The translations under genes were made by a program, and so were the position numbers. Shown piece after piece: positions 1 to 8,736 of a DNA stretch of 64,000 nt (the stretch's first letter is position 1; each line of letters begins with the position of its first letter). Below the pieces are notes generated by a model. That model had not been told where the DNA came from. It ran no database searches and worked only from the letters and a program-made list of their open reading frames with translations. This stretch comes from Salinispora fenicalii. Its GTDB lineage: Bacteria; Actinomycetota; Actinomycetes; Mycobacteriales; Micromonosporaceae. The stretch lies in NCBI RefSeq assembly GCF_000514815.1, contig NZ_AZWQ01000023.1:1-64000 (forward strand). Reading direction: 5' to 3'.

Positions 1-43
1 GCCGCACCGGCCCCTGAGACTGGCCCTGGTCCTGATAACTCAT
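1..43 (-). CDS. Partial N-terminus of a second beta-helix-type secreted protein
   Basis: The first 14 codons of a minus-strand gene run off the left edge of the window. They start at an ATG at 43 and read MSYQDQGQSQGPVR, identical to the start of the beta-helix protein whose start codon lies at 3788. The surrounding 150 bases are also nearly identical to that gene's 5' region, so a paralogous tandem gene probably lies just left of the window. Nothing of its body is visible, so the function is inferred only from the paralogue. Confidence 0.6.
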   Translation of the reverse strand, partial: MSYQDQGQSQGPVR

Positions 44-152
44 CGTGAACCCGATGTCCTTCCCCCGTGAGCGACAAGGACCCGCCACCCGTACCACGGG
101 GGCCGCCCTCGGCTACCAGACGGCGGTAGCAGCCACCCCGCAACCTAAACCG
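1..152. repeat. Copy 1 of a ~150-bp direct repeat covering a gene start
   Basis: This stretch matches 3746-3899 almost base for base, with only a few substitutions and two net single-base gaps near position 100. Both copies contain the ribosome-binding region and first codons of a minus-strand beta-helix gene. Homology stops abruptly near position 152, after the shared run ending in aaaccg. Confidence 0.9.
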
Positions 153-443
153 ACACCAATCTCATATTGGTGTAAACACGAGAAAAGTGCCTGAAACGGG
201 CACGTGTTCGCTGGTGGTGGTCCTGGTGGAGGTCAGTGCCCAGCTCAGCTCAGCCGCAGAAGGCGCCGTGCGTAACCCGAGTTGTGTGCCCTACGTGCCC
301 ACCACTCAATGTCGGGTAGGCACCCGGCCGGCGTTCCGTGCCCCGCTCTGCGGGCGGGGCACGGAACCTTCCCGGGAACGGGGCGCGGAACTTTCCGGGG
401 GATGGGGAACTTTCAAGGAGTGAGCGCGGAACCTTCCTGGGGC
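44..443. other. Intergenic region with repeat tail, hairpin and short direct repeats
   Basis: No convincing gene is seen here. The left part is the 5' flank shared with the second beta-helix gene. The right part holds a perfect 13-bp hairpin (334-366) and four imperfect copies of GGAACYTTC at about 363-371, 387-395, 406-414 and 430-438. The short reading frames across it lack ribosome-binding sites and family resemblance. Confidence 0.6.
334..366 (-). terminator. Hairpin terminator downstream of the serine hydrolase gene
   Basis: A perfect 13-bp inverted repeat (ttccgtgccccgc, 334-346, and its complement, 354-366) encloses a 7-base loop. It lies 78 bases past the stop of the minus-strand hydrolase gene. 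There is no clear T-run, as is common for actinomycete terminators. Confidence 0.6.
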
Positions 444-1616
444 CTACTTGCAGAGGGCTCCGTCCACGGCCGCCTCGACCTGGCCGGCAGCGCTCTCCGT
501 GGCGGGCGGCGCGGTGACGGCGAGGGTGACGGCGCGGCCGTCCTCGGTGACGCCGCCGCGGGTCGTGAAGCCAGGGATGTCTCCGCCGTGGCCCCAGGCG
601 CGGTCGCCGCAGGATAGGTCCCAGCTCATCAGGCCGAGGCCGTAGCCGCGGCCGGGAAAGGCGGGGACGGTGGTACGCATCTGGTCGAGTTCGGCGGGCC
701 GGAGCAGGTCACCGGCGAGGAGGGCGGCAAAGAAGCGGTTGGTGTCGCTGGGGCTGGAGATCATCGCTCCGGCCGTCCAGGCCCAGGACGGGTCCATCTT
801 CGTGACGTCCTGCAGCGGCTTGTCCGGGTCGTCGATGTAGTAGCCGTGTGGGTGCCGGCTCCGGATGCCCTGTTCGCCGACGTTCGGGAAGTAGGTGTCG
901 CGCAGCTTGAGGGGAACGATGATCCGGTTGGTGATCTCCTCGGCTGCCGGACGGCCAGTGACCTTCTGGATGAGCAGACCGGCGACGACGTAGTTGGTGT
1001 TGCTGTACTCCCACTTCGTGCCGGGGGCGAAGCTCGCCTTGTCCGTGAGGGCCAGGTCGAGCAGGTCGCGCGGCTCGAAGTAGGTGTGCTGGAGGCGGAA
1101 GAAGTCTGGGGCGATGTCGTCCACATAGCCGGGAAGACCGCTGGTCTGTTGCAGTACCTGCCGTACGGTGATCTGTCGGCCGTCGATGCCATCGCCGCGG
1201 ATCAGGTCGGGCAGGTACGTCTCGATCGGCTCGTCCAGGTCGACCTTGCCCTCGCCGACGAGTTGCAGGACCACGGTGGCGACGAAGGTCTTGGTGTTGC
1301 TGCCGATGCGCACCTGCCCGTCGACCGGGGGCTTCCGCTTGGTGCCGAGTTCGGCCACCCCGGCGGTGTAGTTACGGGTACGGCCGTCGGAGGTGCGGAC
1401 GGCGGCGAGGGCGGCCGGGAAGTTCTCCTCGGTCACGAGGCGGTTGAGGTCGGCCTGCACGCCGTCACGGGGGCGGACGGTCTCGGCGCTCGCTGCGGGG
1501 GCGACCCCACTGAAGGCAAGACCGCCGACGAGGGCGAACGACGTCACGGCGGCCAGCGCGCGTCGCCGGGTGGCGAACGATGTCGGGCGGCGGTGCAGTC
1601 GATTCCGGTCGAACAT
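444..1616 (-). CDS. Secreted serine hydrolase, class C beta-lactamase/DD-peptidase fold
   Basis: This 390-residue protein belongs to the serine beta-lactamase/D-alanyl-D-alanine carboxypeptidase family, whose members attack amide or ester bonds with an active-site serine. The N-terminus is a signal peptide: Arg-rich, then a hydrophobic run ending near APAASA at about residue 43. All three family motifs are visible: SNTK (SxxK, about residue 106), YSN (about 205) and HGG (about 343). The start is an ATG preceded by GAGGAG at 8 bases. It likely acts outside the membrane on peptidoglycan or small esters. Whether it is a peptidase, esterase or beta-lactamase cannot be decided from sequence. Confidence 0.85.
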   Translation of the reverse strand: MFDRNRLHRRPTSFATRRRALAAVTSFALVGGLAFSGVAPAASAETVRPRDGVQADLNRLVTEENFPAALAAVRTSDGRTRNYTAGVAELGTKRKPPVDGQVRIGSNTKTFVATVVLQLVGEGKVDLDEPIETYLPDLIRGDGIDGRQITVRQVLQQTSGLPGYVDDIAPDFFRLQHTYFEPRDLLDLALTDKASFAPGTKWEYSNTNYVVAGLLIQKVTGRPAAEEITNRIIVPLKLRDTYFPNVGEQGIRSRHPHGYYIDDPDKPLQDVTKMDPSWAWTAGAMISSPSDTNRFFAALLAGDLLRPAELDQMRTTVPAFPGRGYGLGLMSWDLSCGDRAWGHGGDIPGFTTRGGVTEDGRAVTLAVTAPPATESAAGQVEAAVDGALCK

Positions 1617-1704
1617 GGGAACAACTCCTCATTGCCCTCGAACTGAGGGCGGGCTCGTTGGGAGGAACCCAGTTTCGACGGAACGAGCTTCGAGATCGAT
1701 GCTG

Positions 1705-2199
1705 CTAGCTGGCCGATTCTGGTGGTGGTAGCCGGACCACGATGCGCGCCTCGTGCCGTACCGGGAAGGACACCGAGGCGGCGATGAAGCACCGGTCGTT
1801 CGCCTCGGCGTGCAGCGCGGTCGCCCGCTCGACCATGCTGGCGTGGGTGACTGTCACCTGCGGGCGGAGCAGGACGTCGGTGAAGCGGGCGGCAGCGGTG
1901 TCGTCCTCGCGCATTGTGCCGTGGGCGGCGTCGTGGTAATCGACGACCACGACATCGTTGACGGCGCAGAGGTGCAGGTACCACAGCAGGTGGCACTGGC
2001 TCAGCGACGCGACGAGCAGCAGCTCCGGGTTCCACTGTCGCGGGTCGCCGCGAAACGCCGGGTCGGCGGAGCCGGTGAGGAGCGGGCGGCCGGGGCTCAC
2101 CGTGTCGTACGACCTGTCGTACGCGCGGTAGTCCGCCGTACCGCGACCGCGGTCGCCGGTCCAGGTGGTCGCGATCTCGTATGTGTGGGTACGGTTCAC
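1705..2199 (-). CDS. OsmC/Ohr-family protein
   Basis: This 164-residue protein resembles the OsmC family, small dimeric thiol peroxidases that reduce organic hydroperoxides through two cysteines. The first conserved cysteine sits in the family helix ELLLVASLSQCHLLWYL (around residue 89). The second is in the CFIAASVSFPV segment near residue 136. It is a stand-alone gene between the serine hydrolase and the beta-helix gene, on the same strand. Substrate is unknown; some members of the family are not peroxide-specific. Confidence 0.8.
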   Translation of the reverse strand: MNRTHTYEIATTWTGDRGRGTADYRAYDRSYDTVSPGRPLLTGSADPAFRGDPRQWNPELLLVASLSQCHLLWYLHLCAVNDVVVVDYHDAAHGTMREDDTAAARFTDVLLRPQVTVTHASMVERATALHAEANDRCFIAASVSFPVRHEARIVVRLPPPESAS

Positions 2200-2259
2200 G
2201 GACGAATTCTGGCAGGTAACTCGGAGTGGTTCGGGGCGGCCCGATCTCGGCGCACGGCG

Positions 2260-2300
2260 GAGGGCCCGCTCCGACCGGTTTGCGGTGGAAACGGGCCCTC
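2260..2300 (-). terminator. Candidate terminator of the beta-helix gene
   Basis: A perfect 9-bp inverted repeat, gagggcccg (2260-2268) with cgggccctc (2292-2300), has a 23-base loop. It lies just downstream of the minus-strand beta-helix gene. Confidence 0.45.
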
Positions 2301-2318
2301 GTGGACCTACGGGCTTCG

Positions 2319-3788
2319 CTATCCGGCGCAGCCGGGGACGTTGACGCAGTTGTCGGGTCGGTTCTTGATTACCACAGTGCCGGTGGCGGTGTTCAGGTTC
2401 ACCGTGCCGACGGCGTTGAAGATGCCCCCGCCGTTGGTGATGGCGATGTTCTCGACCACCTTTGTGGTGAAGAGGCTGGTCGTGCCTTCGTTGTAGATGC
2501 CGCCGCCCTGGTCGGCCTGATTGCCGACAATCTTGGTGCGCCGCAAGACCGTTTCCCCTGCGTTGTAGATTCCTCCGCCGACTGCGTTCCTGTTGGTGTT
2601 GTTCTTGATGATGCTGTCCTCGATGACAGCGAAACTGTCCCCCGCCACGAACAAGGCGCCGCCGAGGACCGATGCGGTGTTGTCGGCCAGGTTGACCTTC
2701 CGCATGGTGAGTTGCCCACCGCCCTCGGCCCGGGTGGCGCCACCGCCACTGCTGCGGGCCGTGTTGTTGGTGAACGTGGTGCCGGTAACCGTGCCGACGC
2801 CGCCGAAGACAGCCAACCCTCCGGTGTTGTCCGCGAAGTTACCGGAGACAGTGCCGCCCTTGACGGTGACGGTGCTGTTGAGCGAGTAGATGCCACCGCC
2901 GCCCTGAGCGCCGCCGAGGGCGATGTTGTTGTCGATGTGGGATTTGCTGACTTCCAGCAGGCCGGGGCTGTAGATACCGCCGCCTTGTTGGGCGGCGGTG
3001 TTGCGGTCGACTGTGGAGTGGTTGACGCGGGTGGTGCCGAAGTTGGCGATGCCGCCGCCGCTGGTGATGTTGCCGCTGGCGAGGTTGCGGGTGATGGTGC
3101 TGTGGTTGGCGGTCAGTGCGCCGCCGGCGTTGACGAATATTCCGCCGCCGCCGTCGAGGGTGGTATCTCCGCCGGTGATGGTCAGTTTGTTGAGGGTGAG
3201 GTCGCCGCCGGTGTCAACGGTGAGGATCCGGAACTGGTCGGCTGCGGCGGCGCGTTCGATGGTGGTCTTCTTGCCGCCGTTGAGGGTGATCGGGGTGACG
3301 ATCGCCGGCAGCCCCGCACCGTCGATGTCGGCGGTGAGCAGGTAGGTGCAGTCCTTGGCCAGGTCGAGCACCGCACCACCGCGGGCGTTGGCCAGGGTGA
3401 TCTGCGCGATCAACGCGTCCGCGTCACACGGGACCGGAATCCCCTTCGGCTTCTCCGAACCCTTGCCCTTGTCGTCCCGCTTGCCCTTGTCGTCGCCCTT
3501 GCCTTTGTCACCGTGTTTGCCCTTGTCGTCGTGCTCGCTCTTGCCCCCGTCGTGCTTGCCCGCGTCCCGGCTACCGCGGTCACCGCTGCGGTCCCCACCG
3601 TGATCATCAGCAGCGGTCAGGGTCCGTCCGAGCGCATCCACAGCCGGACTGGCAGCAACGCCGACGGCGGTCAAGGCCAGACCGGTCACCCCGGCCAACC
3701 CCACCGCCCACCACCGCCACCGCGACCTCCCCCGACCCCCAACCGGCCGCACCGGCCCCTGAGACTGGCCCTGGTCCTGATAACTCAT
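2319..3788 (-). CDS. Secreted right-handed beta-helix repeat protein
   Basis: The protein has 489 residues from the ATG at 3788. That start is chosen because its first codons are duplicated at the window's left end and an AAGGA lies about 13 bases upstream. An in-frame ATG at 3911 would add 41 unlikely residues. A membrane/signal segment (WWAVGLAGVTGLALTAVG, about residue 30) precedes a charged linker with several DDKGKR/GDKGK-type repeats. After that comes a long array of Gly/Asn-rich strands such as GGGIFVNAGGAL, GGGIYSPG and GGGIYNAGET, typical of polymorphic or pectate-lyase-like beta-helices. No catalytic motif was recognised, so it may be a surface adhesin or polysaccharide-binding protein. 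It appears to be one of two tandem paralogues. Confidence 0.75.
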   Translation of the reverse strand: MSYQDQGQSQGPVRPVGGRGRSRWRWWAVGLAGVTGLALTAVGVAASPAVDALGRTLTAADDHGGDRSGDRGSRDAGKHDGGKSEHDDKGKHGDKGKGDDKGKRDDKGKGSEKPKGIPVPCDADALIAQITLANARGGAVLDLAKDCTYLLTADIDGAGLPAIVTPITLNGGKKTTIERAAAADQFRILTVDTGGDLTLNKLTITGGDTTLDGGGGIFVNAGGALTANHSTITRNLASGNITSGGGIANFGTTRVNHSTVDRNTAAQQGGGIYSPGLLEVSKSHIDNNIALGGAQGGGGIYSLNSTVTVKGGTVSGNFADNTGGLAVFGGVGTVTGTTFTNNTARSSGGGATRAEGGGQLTMRKVNLADNTASVLGGALFVAGDSFAVIEDSIIKNNTNRNAVGGGIYNAGETVLRRTKIVGNQADQGGGIYNEGTTSLFTTKVVENIAITNGGGIFNAVGTVNLNTATGTVVIKNRPDNCVNVPGCAG

Positions 3789-3899
3789 CGTGAACCCGAT
3801 GTCCTTCCCCCGTGAGCGACAAGGACCCGCCACCCGTACCCACGGAGGCCCGCCCTCGGCTACCAGACGGCGGTAGCAGCCACCCCGCAACTTAAACCG
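3746..3899. repeat. Copy 2 of the ~150-bp direct repeat
   Basis: This is the partner of positions 1-152. It includes codons 1-14 of the beta-helix gene and about 110 bases upstream. The two copies are separated by about 3.7 kb, so recombination between them would delete the hydrolase, OsmC-like and beta-helix genes. Confidence 0.9.
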
Positions 3900-4062
3900 G
3901 GCAAAAAGCATGTATCAACATGAACGTGAAGAAATAGCTTAAACGGGATGCTGAGGGTTGACAGTCAACAGACCTTTCGCGGTCACCTCTGTGCCAACGA
4001 AGATTGACCGCGGGTGCGATCTCTGTCGAGCGGGTCGAGTTGATCCGGGTGGGAGGGCCACG

Positions 4063-5691
4063 GTGCCGACGCACGAGGTGTTCAACCAGGTGCCACCCCT
4101 GGTCGACTACGACGTGGCAGACGACCCGGCGCTCTGCTCCGGACTGGCCCGGGAGGGGGCCGGCTGGGCCACCGCCGAGCTACACGACCTCGGCCGGCTC
4201 GGGGGCACCGCGGCGGCGATCGAGCACGGCCGGTTGGCCAACGAGCACCCGCCCGTACTGCGCAGCCACGACCGCTACGGGTACCGCGTGGACGAGGTGG
4301 AGTTCCACCCGTCCTGGCACGAGCTGATGCGGACCGCGGTGACCTACGGCCTGCACGCCGCGCCGTGGGCCGACGACCGACCGGGAGCGCACGTCGCCCG
4401 CGCCGCGAAGTTCTACACCTGGCGGCCGGACGCCGGGCATAGTTGCCCGATTTCGATGACCTACGCGGCGGTGCCGGCGCTGCGGCACGCCCCCGAACTG
4501 GCCGCCCGGTACGAGCCGCTGCTGACCGCCACCACGTACGACCCGGGGTTACGTCCGGCGCTCGACAAGCATGGCCTGCTGGCGGGCATGTCGATGACCG
4601 AGAAACAGGGCGGTTCGGACGTACGCGCCAACACCACCCTCGCTCAGCCGGAGACGGACGGCAGCTACCGGCTGGTCGGGCACAAGTGGTTCACCTCCGC
4701 ACCCATGTGCGATCTCTTCCTGACTCTCGGTCAGGCTCCGGGTGGGCTGACCTGCTTCCTGGTGCCTCGGGTGTTGCCCGATGGCACGCGCAACCCGCTT
4801 CGGTTGATGCGGCTCAAGGAGAAGCTGGGCAACCGGTCGAACGCCTCGGCGGAGATCGAGTACGAGCACGCGGTGGCCTGGCGGGTCGGCGACGAGGGGC
4901 ACGGCGTCCGCACCATCATCGACATGGTCAACCTCACCCGGCTCGATTGCCTGATCGGCGCCGCCGCCGGGATGCGCCAGGGGGTCGTCACCGCGGTTCA
5001 CCACGCCCGCCACCGGTGGGCATTCGGGCGTCCGCTGGTCGACCAGCCGTTGATGCGCAACGTCCTCGCCGACCTCGCGGTGGAGTCGGAGGCCGCGACC
5101 GTCCTCATGCTGCGGCTCGCCGGTGCGACGGACCGCTCCGCCCGGGGTGACGCCGATCAGGCCGCGTTCAGGCGGCTCGGCGTGGCGGTCGGCAAGTACT
5201 GGGTCTGCAAGCGGTGGCCAGGCCACGCCGCCGAGGCCCTGGAGTGCCTGGGTGGCAACGGGTACGTGGAGGAATCCGGCATGCCCCGGCTGTTCCGGGA
5301 GTCGCCGTTGAACTCGATCTGGGAGGGCTCCGGCAATGTGGCCGCCCTGGACGTGCTGCGGGCGCTGACCCGCCAGCCGCGGGTGCTGGCGGCGTTCGAG
5401 GCGGAGGTGGACGCCGCCGCCGGTGCGGACGCCCGACTCGACACCGCGGTCCGGCGGCTGCGGGCGAGCCTGGCGGACCCGGCCGACGCCCAACTCCGGG
5501 CGCGGCACCTGGTGGAACGGCTCGCCCTCGTTCTACAGGGGTCGCTGCTGGTGCGACACGGCCACCCGGCGGTCGCCGAGGCGTTCTGCGCGTCCCGGCT
5601 GGGCGGTGCGCACGGCTACGCGTACGGCACGCTGCCTGTCGGGATTGACCTCACCGCGATCCTCGATCGCGCCACCCCGAAGGTGGGCTGA
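4063..5691 (+). CDS. aidB: AidB-type acyl-CoA dehydrogenase
   Basis: This 542-residue flavoprotein matches the size of E. coli AidB (about 541). Family segments are visible: GMSMTEKQGGSDVRANTT near residue 175, HKWFTSAP near 205, and the C-terminal run ECLGGNGYVEESGMPRLFRE followed by SIWEGSGN near 400-425. AidB binds FAD and DNA and is linked to the alkylation response; whether it acts on DNA damage or an acyl-CoA is unresolved for the family. The start chosen is a GTG preceded by GGGAGG at 6 bases; the frame is open upstream but with no family-like sequence. It is convergent with the FMN-binding gene to its right. Confidence 0.85.
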   Translation: MPTHEVFNQVPPLVDYDVADDPALCSGLAREGAGWATAELHDLGRLGGTAAAIEHGRLANEHPPVLRSHDRYGYRVDEVEFHPSWHELMRTAVTYGLHAAPWADDRPGAHVARAAKFYTWRPDAGHSCPISMTYAAVPALRHAPELAARYEPLLTATTYDPGLRPALDKHGLLAGMSMTEKQGGSDVRANTTLAQPETDGSYRLVGHKWFTSAPMCDLFLTLGQAPGGLTCFLVPRVLPDGTRNPLRLMRLKEKLGNRSNASAEIEYEHAVAWRVGDEGHGVRTIIDMVNLTRLDCLIGAAAGMRQGVVTAVHHARHRWAFGRPLVDQPLMRNVLADLAVESEAATVLMLRLAGATDRSARGDADQAAFRRLGVAVGKYWVCKRWPGHAAEALECLGGNGYVEESGMPRLFRESPLNSIWEGSGNVAALDVLRALTRQPRVLAAFEAEVDAAAGADARLDTAVRRLRASLADPADAQLRARHLVERLALVLQGSLLVRHGHPAVAEAFCASRLGGAHGYAYGTLPVGIDLTAILDRATPKVG

Positions 5692-5705
5692 CCACCGCGG
5701 GTGGG

Positions 5706-6323
5706 TCAGGTGTAGAGGCGGCGGGCGTACTCCGGGCCGTAGTAACTCTGCAGTTCGGCCAGGCTCTCCGCGCGGGCCTCGACCTCCTTGACCAGGCGGG
5801 CCCGGGACGGCAGCACCTCGGGTGTCCAGCTCTGCGGGCTCCACAACTGCGATCGGAGGAACGCCTTCGCGCAGTGGTAGAAAATTTCCTCGATCGCTAC
5901 CACCAGCGCCAGGACCGGCCGGTGACCCTTGACCGTCATCGAGTCGAAGAAGGGCGCCTCCCGGACCAGGCGGGCCCGACCGTTGATCCGCAACGTGTCG
6001 GTACGCCCGGGAATCAGGAAGATCAGCCCGACGTGTGGATTGTCCAGGATGTTGTGGAAGCCGTCGGCTCGTCGGTTGCCGGGGCGCTCCGGGATGGCGA
6101 TGGTGGTGTCGTCGATCGGCAGGGCGAAGCCGGGTGGGTCCCCCTTCGGTGAGACATCACAGGTGCCATCCGCGCCGGCTGTGGCCACCAGGCAGAACGG
6201 GGAGGCGGCCAGCCATTGCCGGTCCCGCTCGTGCAGATGGGTTCGCTCCTTCGTGGCGACCTGAGCCGTCGGTACGCCCAGTAACTCCCGCAACTCCTCG
6301 TGAGTGGTGATATCTACCGTCAC
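5706..6323 (-). CDS. FMN-binding pyridoxamine 5'-phosphate oxidase-like protein
   Basis: This 205-residue protein looks like the pyridoxamine 5'-phosphate oxidase-like split-barrel superfamily. Supporting segments are FCLVATAGADGTCDVSPKGDP, NPHVGLIFLIPGRTDTLRINGRA and FYHCAKAFLRS, which form the flavin-binding barrel. Members typically bind FMN or F420; the true substrate is unknown and it is not the biosynthetic PdxH. The GTG at 6323 is preferred because GAGGGAGGGG stands just upstream; an ATG at 6383 would add 20 residues. Confidence 0.75.
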   Translation of the reverse strand: MTVDITTHEELRELLGVPTAQVATKERTHLHERDRQWLAASPFCLVATAGADGTCDVSPKGDPPGFALPIDDTTIAIPERPGNRRADGFHNILDNPHVGLIFLIPGRTDTLRINGRARLVREAPFFDSMTVKGHRPVLALVVAIEEIFYHCAKAFLRSQLWSPQSWTPEVLPSRARLVKEVEARAESLAELQSYYGPEYARRLYT

Positions 6324-6504
6324 GTGCCCCTCCCTCGTCCGTTGACCATGGCGGCGGTGCGTCATCGACAGCCTAGGTGGCATCGACCGGGGTGAGGTCT
6401 GCCTGGGTGACGGAGGTTACCCACCGCACCCATCCGTCAGTAGGACCACAAACAGTGCAGGTAGGACGACGAGCGCCGGCAGGACCGAACAGTGGAGGCC
6501 CGGT

Positions 6505-6993
6505 ATGGAGAGCCGACTCAAAGTGTTGGGTCACCCCCTCCACCCGATGCTGGTGATGTTCCCGGTCGCCCTGCTCGCAACCGCCGTGCTCTTCGACGTG
6601 GTCGACATCGTGGGTGGGCCCGACTTTCTCGGTGACGTCGCCTACTGGAACCTCACCGTCGGCCTGGTCGGTGGTCTGCTGGCCGCGGCGGCGGGGACGG
6701 TCGACCTACTCGCCATCCCGACCGGCACCCGCGCCAAGCGGGTGGCGCTCACTCACGCCGCCGCGAACGTGGCGCTGATCCTGCTCTTCGCCGCGGTCTG
6801 GGTGGTCCGGCTCAACGCCGACTCCCGGGCCGCCGGCGGCGCGCTCATCGCGATCGAGATCGTCGCCTTGGCCATCCTCGGGGTCAGCGCGTGGCTCGGC
6901 GGAGAACTGGTCGACCGTCTCGGCGTCGGAGTCGACCGGGACGCCGACCTGGACGCGCCCAGCTCCCTGCGGCCCTCGGCAACCCCCCAATGA
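6505..6993 (+). CDS. DUF2231-type four-helix membrane protein
   Basis: This 162-residue protein begins SRLKVLGHPLHPMLVMFPVALL, the hallmark of the DUF2231 family. It has four hydrophobic helices at about residues 14-33, 47-68, 84-104 and 112-132. A GGAGG stands 6 bases before the ATG. The function of the family is not known. It lies 14 bases upstream of an Hsp20 gene, so the two are probably co-transcribed. Confidence 0.75.
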   Translation: MESRLKVLGHPLHPMLVMFPVALLATAVLFDVVDIVGGPDFLGDVAYWNLTVGLVGGLLAAAAGTVDLLAIPTGTRAKRVALTHAAANVALILLFAAVWVVRLNADSRAAGGALIAIEIVALAILGVSAWLGGELVDRLGVGVDRDADLDAPSSLRPSATPQ

Positions 6994-7007
6994 ATAGGAG
7001 AAGTGTG

Positions 7008-7541
7008 ATGAGTGAACCCGGCGGCGGGATCGGCCAGGGCAGGCGCGGCCGGCAGCAGGGGTGGGACCCGATGGGCGAGTTGCATTCGCTCCGCGCCGAG
7101 CTGGGTCGGCTGGTCGGGGGCCGGTCTGACTCGGCGGACCTCCAGCTGGACGAGACCGCGGACGGCTGGGAGGTGGTTGTCCGGCTGCCCGGGGTGGCGC
7201 CCGATGAGGTGGCGGTCGAGCTGGACGAGCGTGAGCTCTGCGTACGGGCCCGGTCGGAGGCCGAGGTCAACGCCGACTACGGGATCCTCGACGGCTCCGA
7301 GGCCCGGGCCTTCGTGTACCGGGTCGAACTGCCGTCCCGGGTGGACCCGGAGGCCATTGACGCGGTGATGGACCACGGTCTGCTTCGGATTCGGCTGCCG
7401 CGGACCGCCCGACCCGAGCCCCGCACCATCACCGTCGGGCGCAGCGGTGCTCGCGGCATTGACGGTGGTACCCCGTTCCCGGTCGACCCCGCCGTCAACC
7501 GGGAGCTGCACCACCCGAACGTCGAGACCGACCGGCCGTAG
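7008..7541 (+). CDS. Hsp20/alpha-crystallin small heat-shock protein
   Basis: This 177-residue protein has an alpha-crystallin domain (about residues 45-140) with the characteristic GWEVVVRLPGVAPDEV and DHGLLRIRLPR strands. Small heat-shock proteins bind unfolding proteins without ATP. The chosen ATG follows GGAG at 7 bases. The C-terminal tail after residue 145 is charged and His/Asn-rich. It sits in a probable operon with the DUF2231 gene and the downstream glycosyltransferase. Confidence 0.8.
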   Translation: MSEPGGGIGQGRRGRQQGWDPMGELHSLRAELGRLVGGRSDSADLQLDETADGWEVVVRLPGVAPDEVAVELDERELCVRARSEAEVNADYGILDGSEARAFVYRVELPSRVDPEAIDAVMDHGLLRIRLPRTARPEPRTITVGRSGARGIDGGTPFPVDPAVNRELHHPNVETDRP

Positions 7542-7548
7542 CGCGCTG

Positions 7549-8697
7549 ATGGTCGCCCCGGACCTGCTCGGCCCGGCCGCGCAGCGCGTACCCGCGGTGG
7601 AGCGGATCGCCGTGCTGCGGGCCAACGCACTGGGCGACTTCATTTTCGTCCTGCCAGCGCTGGCCGCGTTGCGGGCCGCGTACCCCGCGGCGGAGATCGT
7701 TCTGCTCGGCGCGCCGTGGCACGCGAAGCTCTGGCGCGCCCGGCCGGGTCCGGTGGATCGGGTCCTGGTGGTTCCGCCGGCTCCCGGAATCCGCCGCCCG
7801 GAGCCGGACGAGCCGGAGTCCGGGCTGGCGGACTTCCTCGCCCGGGCCCGCACGGAACGCTTCGACCTGGCGCTGCAGGTGCACGGCGGCGGGGCGAACT
7901 CCAACCCGGTCGTGGCCGGCCTCGGCGCCCGGGTAACGGCCGGGCTGCGGGCCGAGGACGCGCCGCCGCTGGACCGTTGGCTGCGGTACGTCTACTACCA
8001 GCACGAGGTGATCCGCTACCTGGAGGTGGCGGCCCTGGTGGGGGCGCCGGCGACCACGGTTGTCCCCGCCCTGGCGGTCACCGACGCCGACCGTGCCGAG
8101 GCGGTCAGGGTGCTCGGCCCGGCGCACCGGCCCCGGGTGGCGCTGCACCCCGGTGCCACCGACACCCGTCGACGCTGGCCGGTCGAACACTTCGCGGCCG
8201 TCGCCCGGCAGCTGCACCGGGACGGGTACGAGGTGCTGGTCACTGGCACCCCGATGGAGCAGGAGGTGGTGGACCGGGTGGTGGCGGCGGCCGGGGTACC
8301 CCTCCGGCCGCAGGTCGGCACGCTCAGCCTCGGCGGGCTGGCCGGCTGCTACGCCGGCTGCGCGCTGGTGGTCGCCAACGACACCGGGCCGCTGCACCTG
8401 GCGGCGGCGGTCGGCACTCCCACGGTTGGCATCTTCTGGGTCGGCAACCTGATCACCACGGCGAGCCCGCTGCGGGGTCGGCACCGCCCAATCACGTCCT
8501 GGACGGTGCACTGCCCGGTCTGCGGGGTCGACTGCACCCCGGGTAGCTATCCACACCGGCCCGGCGACGGCGAGTGCCCGCACCGCGACTCGTTCGTGGC
8601 CGAGGTCCCGGTGATCGAGGTCCTCGAAGCCGCCCGCGATCTGCTCGCCAACGGAGAACAGCCGGCCACGACGCCCGGAGACGGGACCGGGCCCTGA
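7549..8697 (+). CDS. Family 9 glycosyltransferase (heptosyltransferase-like)
   Basis: This 382-residue protein is a GT9 (ADP-heptose:LPS heptosyltransferase-like) enzyme. It has the N-terminal LRANALGDFIFVLPALAAL loop, a central HPGATDTRRRWP segment and the C-terminal nucleotide-sugar site NDTGPLHLAAAVGTPTVGIF. The late cysteine-rich stretch (CPVCGVDCTPG) occurs in many GT9 proteins. It starts 7 bases after the hsp20 stop, so translation may be coupled; no strong ribosome-binding site is seen. It converges with the GT2/HldE genes, which suggests it uses an ADP-heptose made by the HldE-type enzyme. Confidence 0.8.
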   Translation: MVAPDLLGPAAQRVPAVERIAVLRANALGDFIFVLPALAALRAAYPAAEIVLLGAPWHAKLWRARPGPVDRVLVVPPAPGIRRPEPDEPESGLADFLARARTERFDLALQVHGGGANSNPVVAGLGARVTAGLRAEDAPPLDRWLRYVYYQHEVIRYLEVAALVGAPATTVVPALAVTDADRAEAVRVLGPAHRPRVALHPGATDTRRRWPVEHFAAVARQLHRDGYEVLVTGTPMEQEVVDRVVAAAGVPLRPQVGTLSLGGLAGCYAGCALVVANDTGPLHLAAAVGTPTVGIFWVGNLITTASPLRGRHRPITSWTVHCPVCGVDCTPGSYPHRPGDGECPHRDSFVAEVPVIEVLEAARDLLANGEQPATTPGDGTGP

Positions 8698-8736
8698 GGC
8701 GCGGCCGGGGCCGCGACTGTGCTTGCCGCCCACCGG

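Noticed and set aside
2226..3815. Long plus-strand open frame over the beta-helix gene
   Set aside because: It is the mirror of the minus-strand gene, with GC-skewed low-complexity translation and no ribosome-binding site; the minus strand has the signal peptide and beta-helix repeats.
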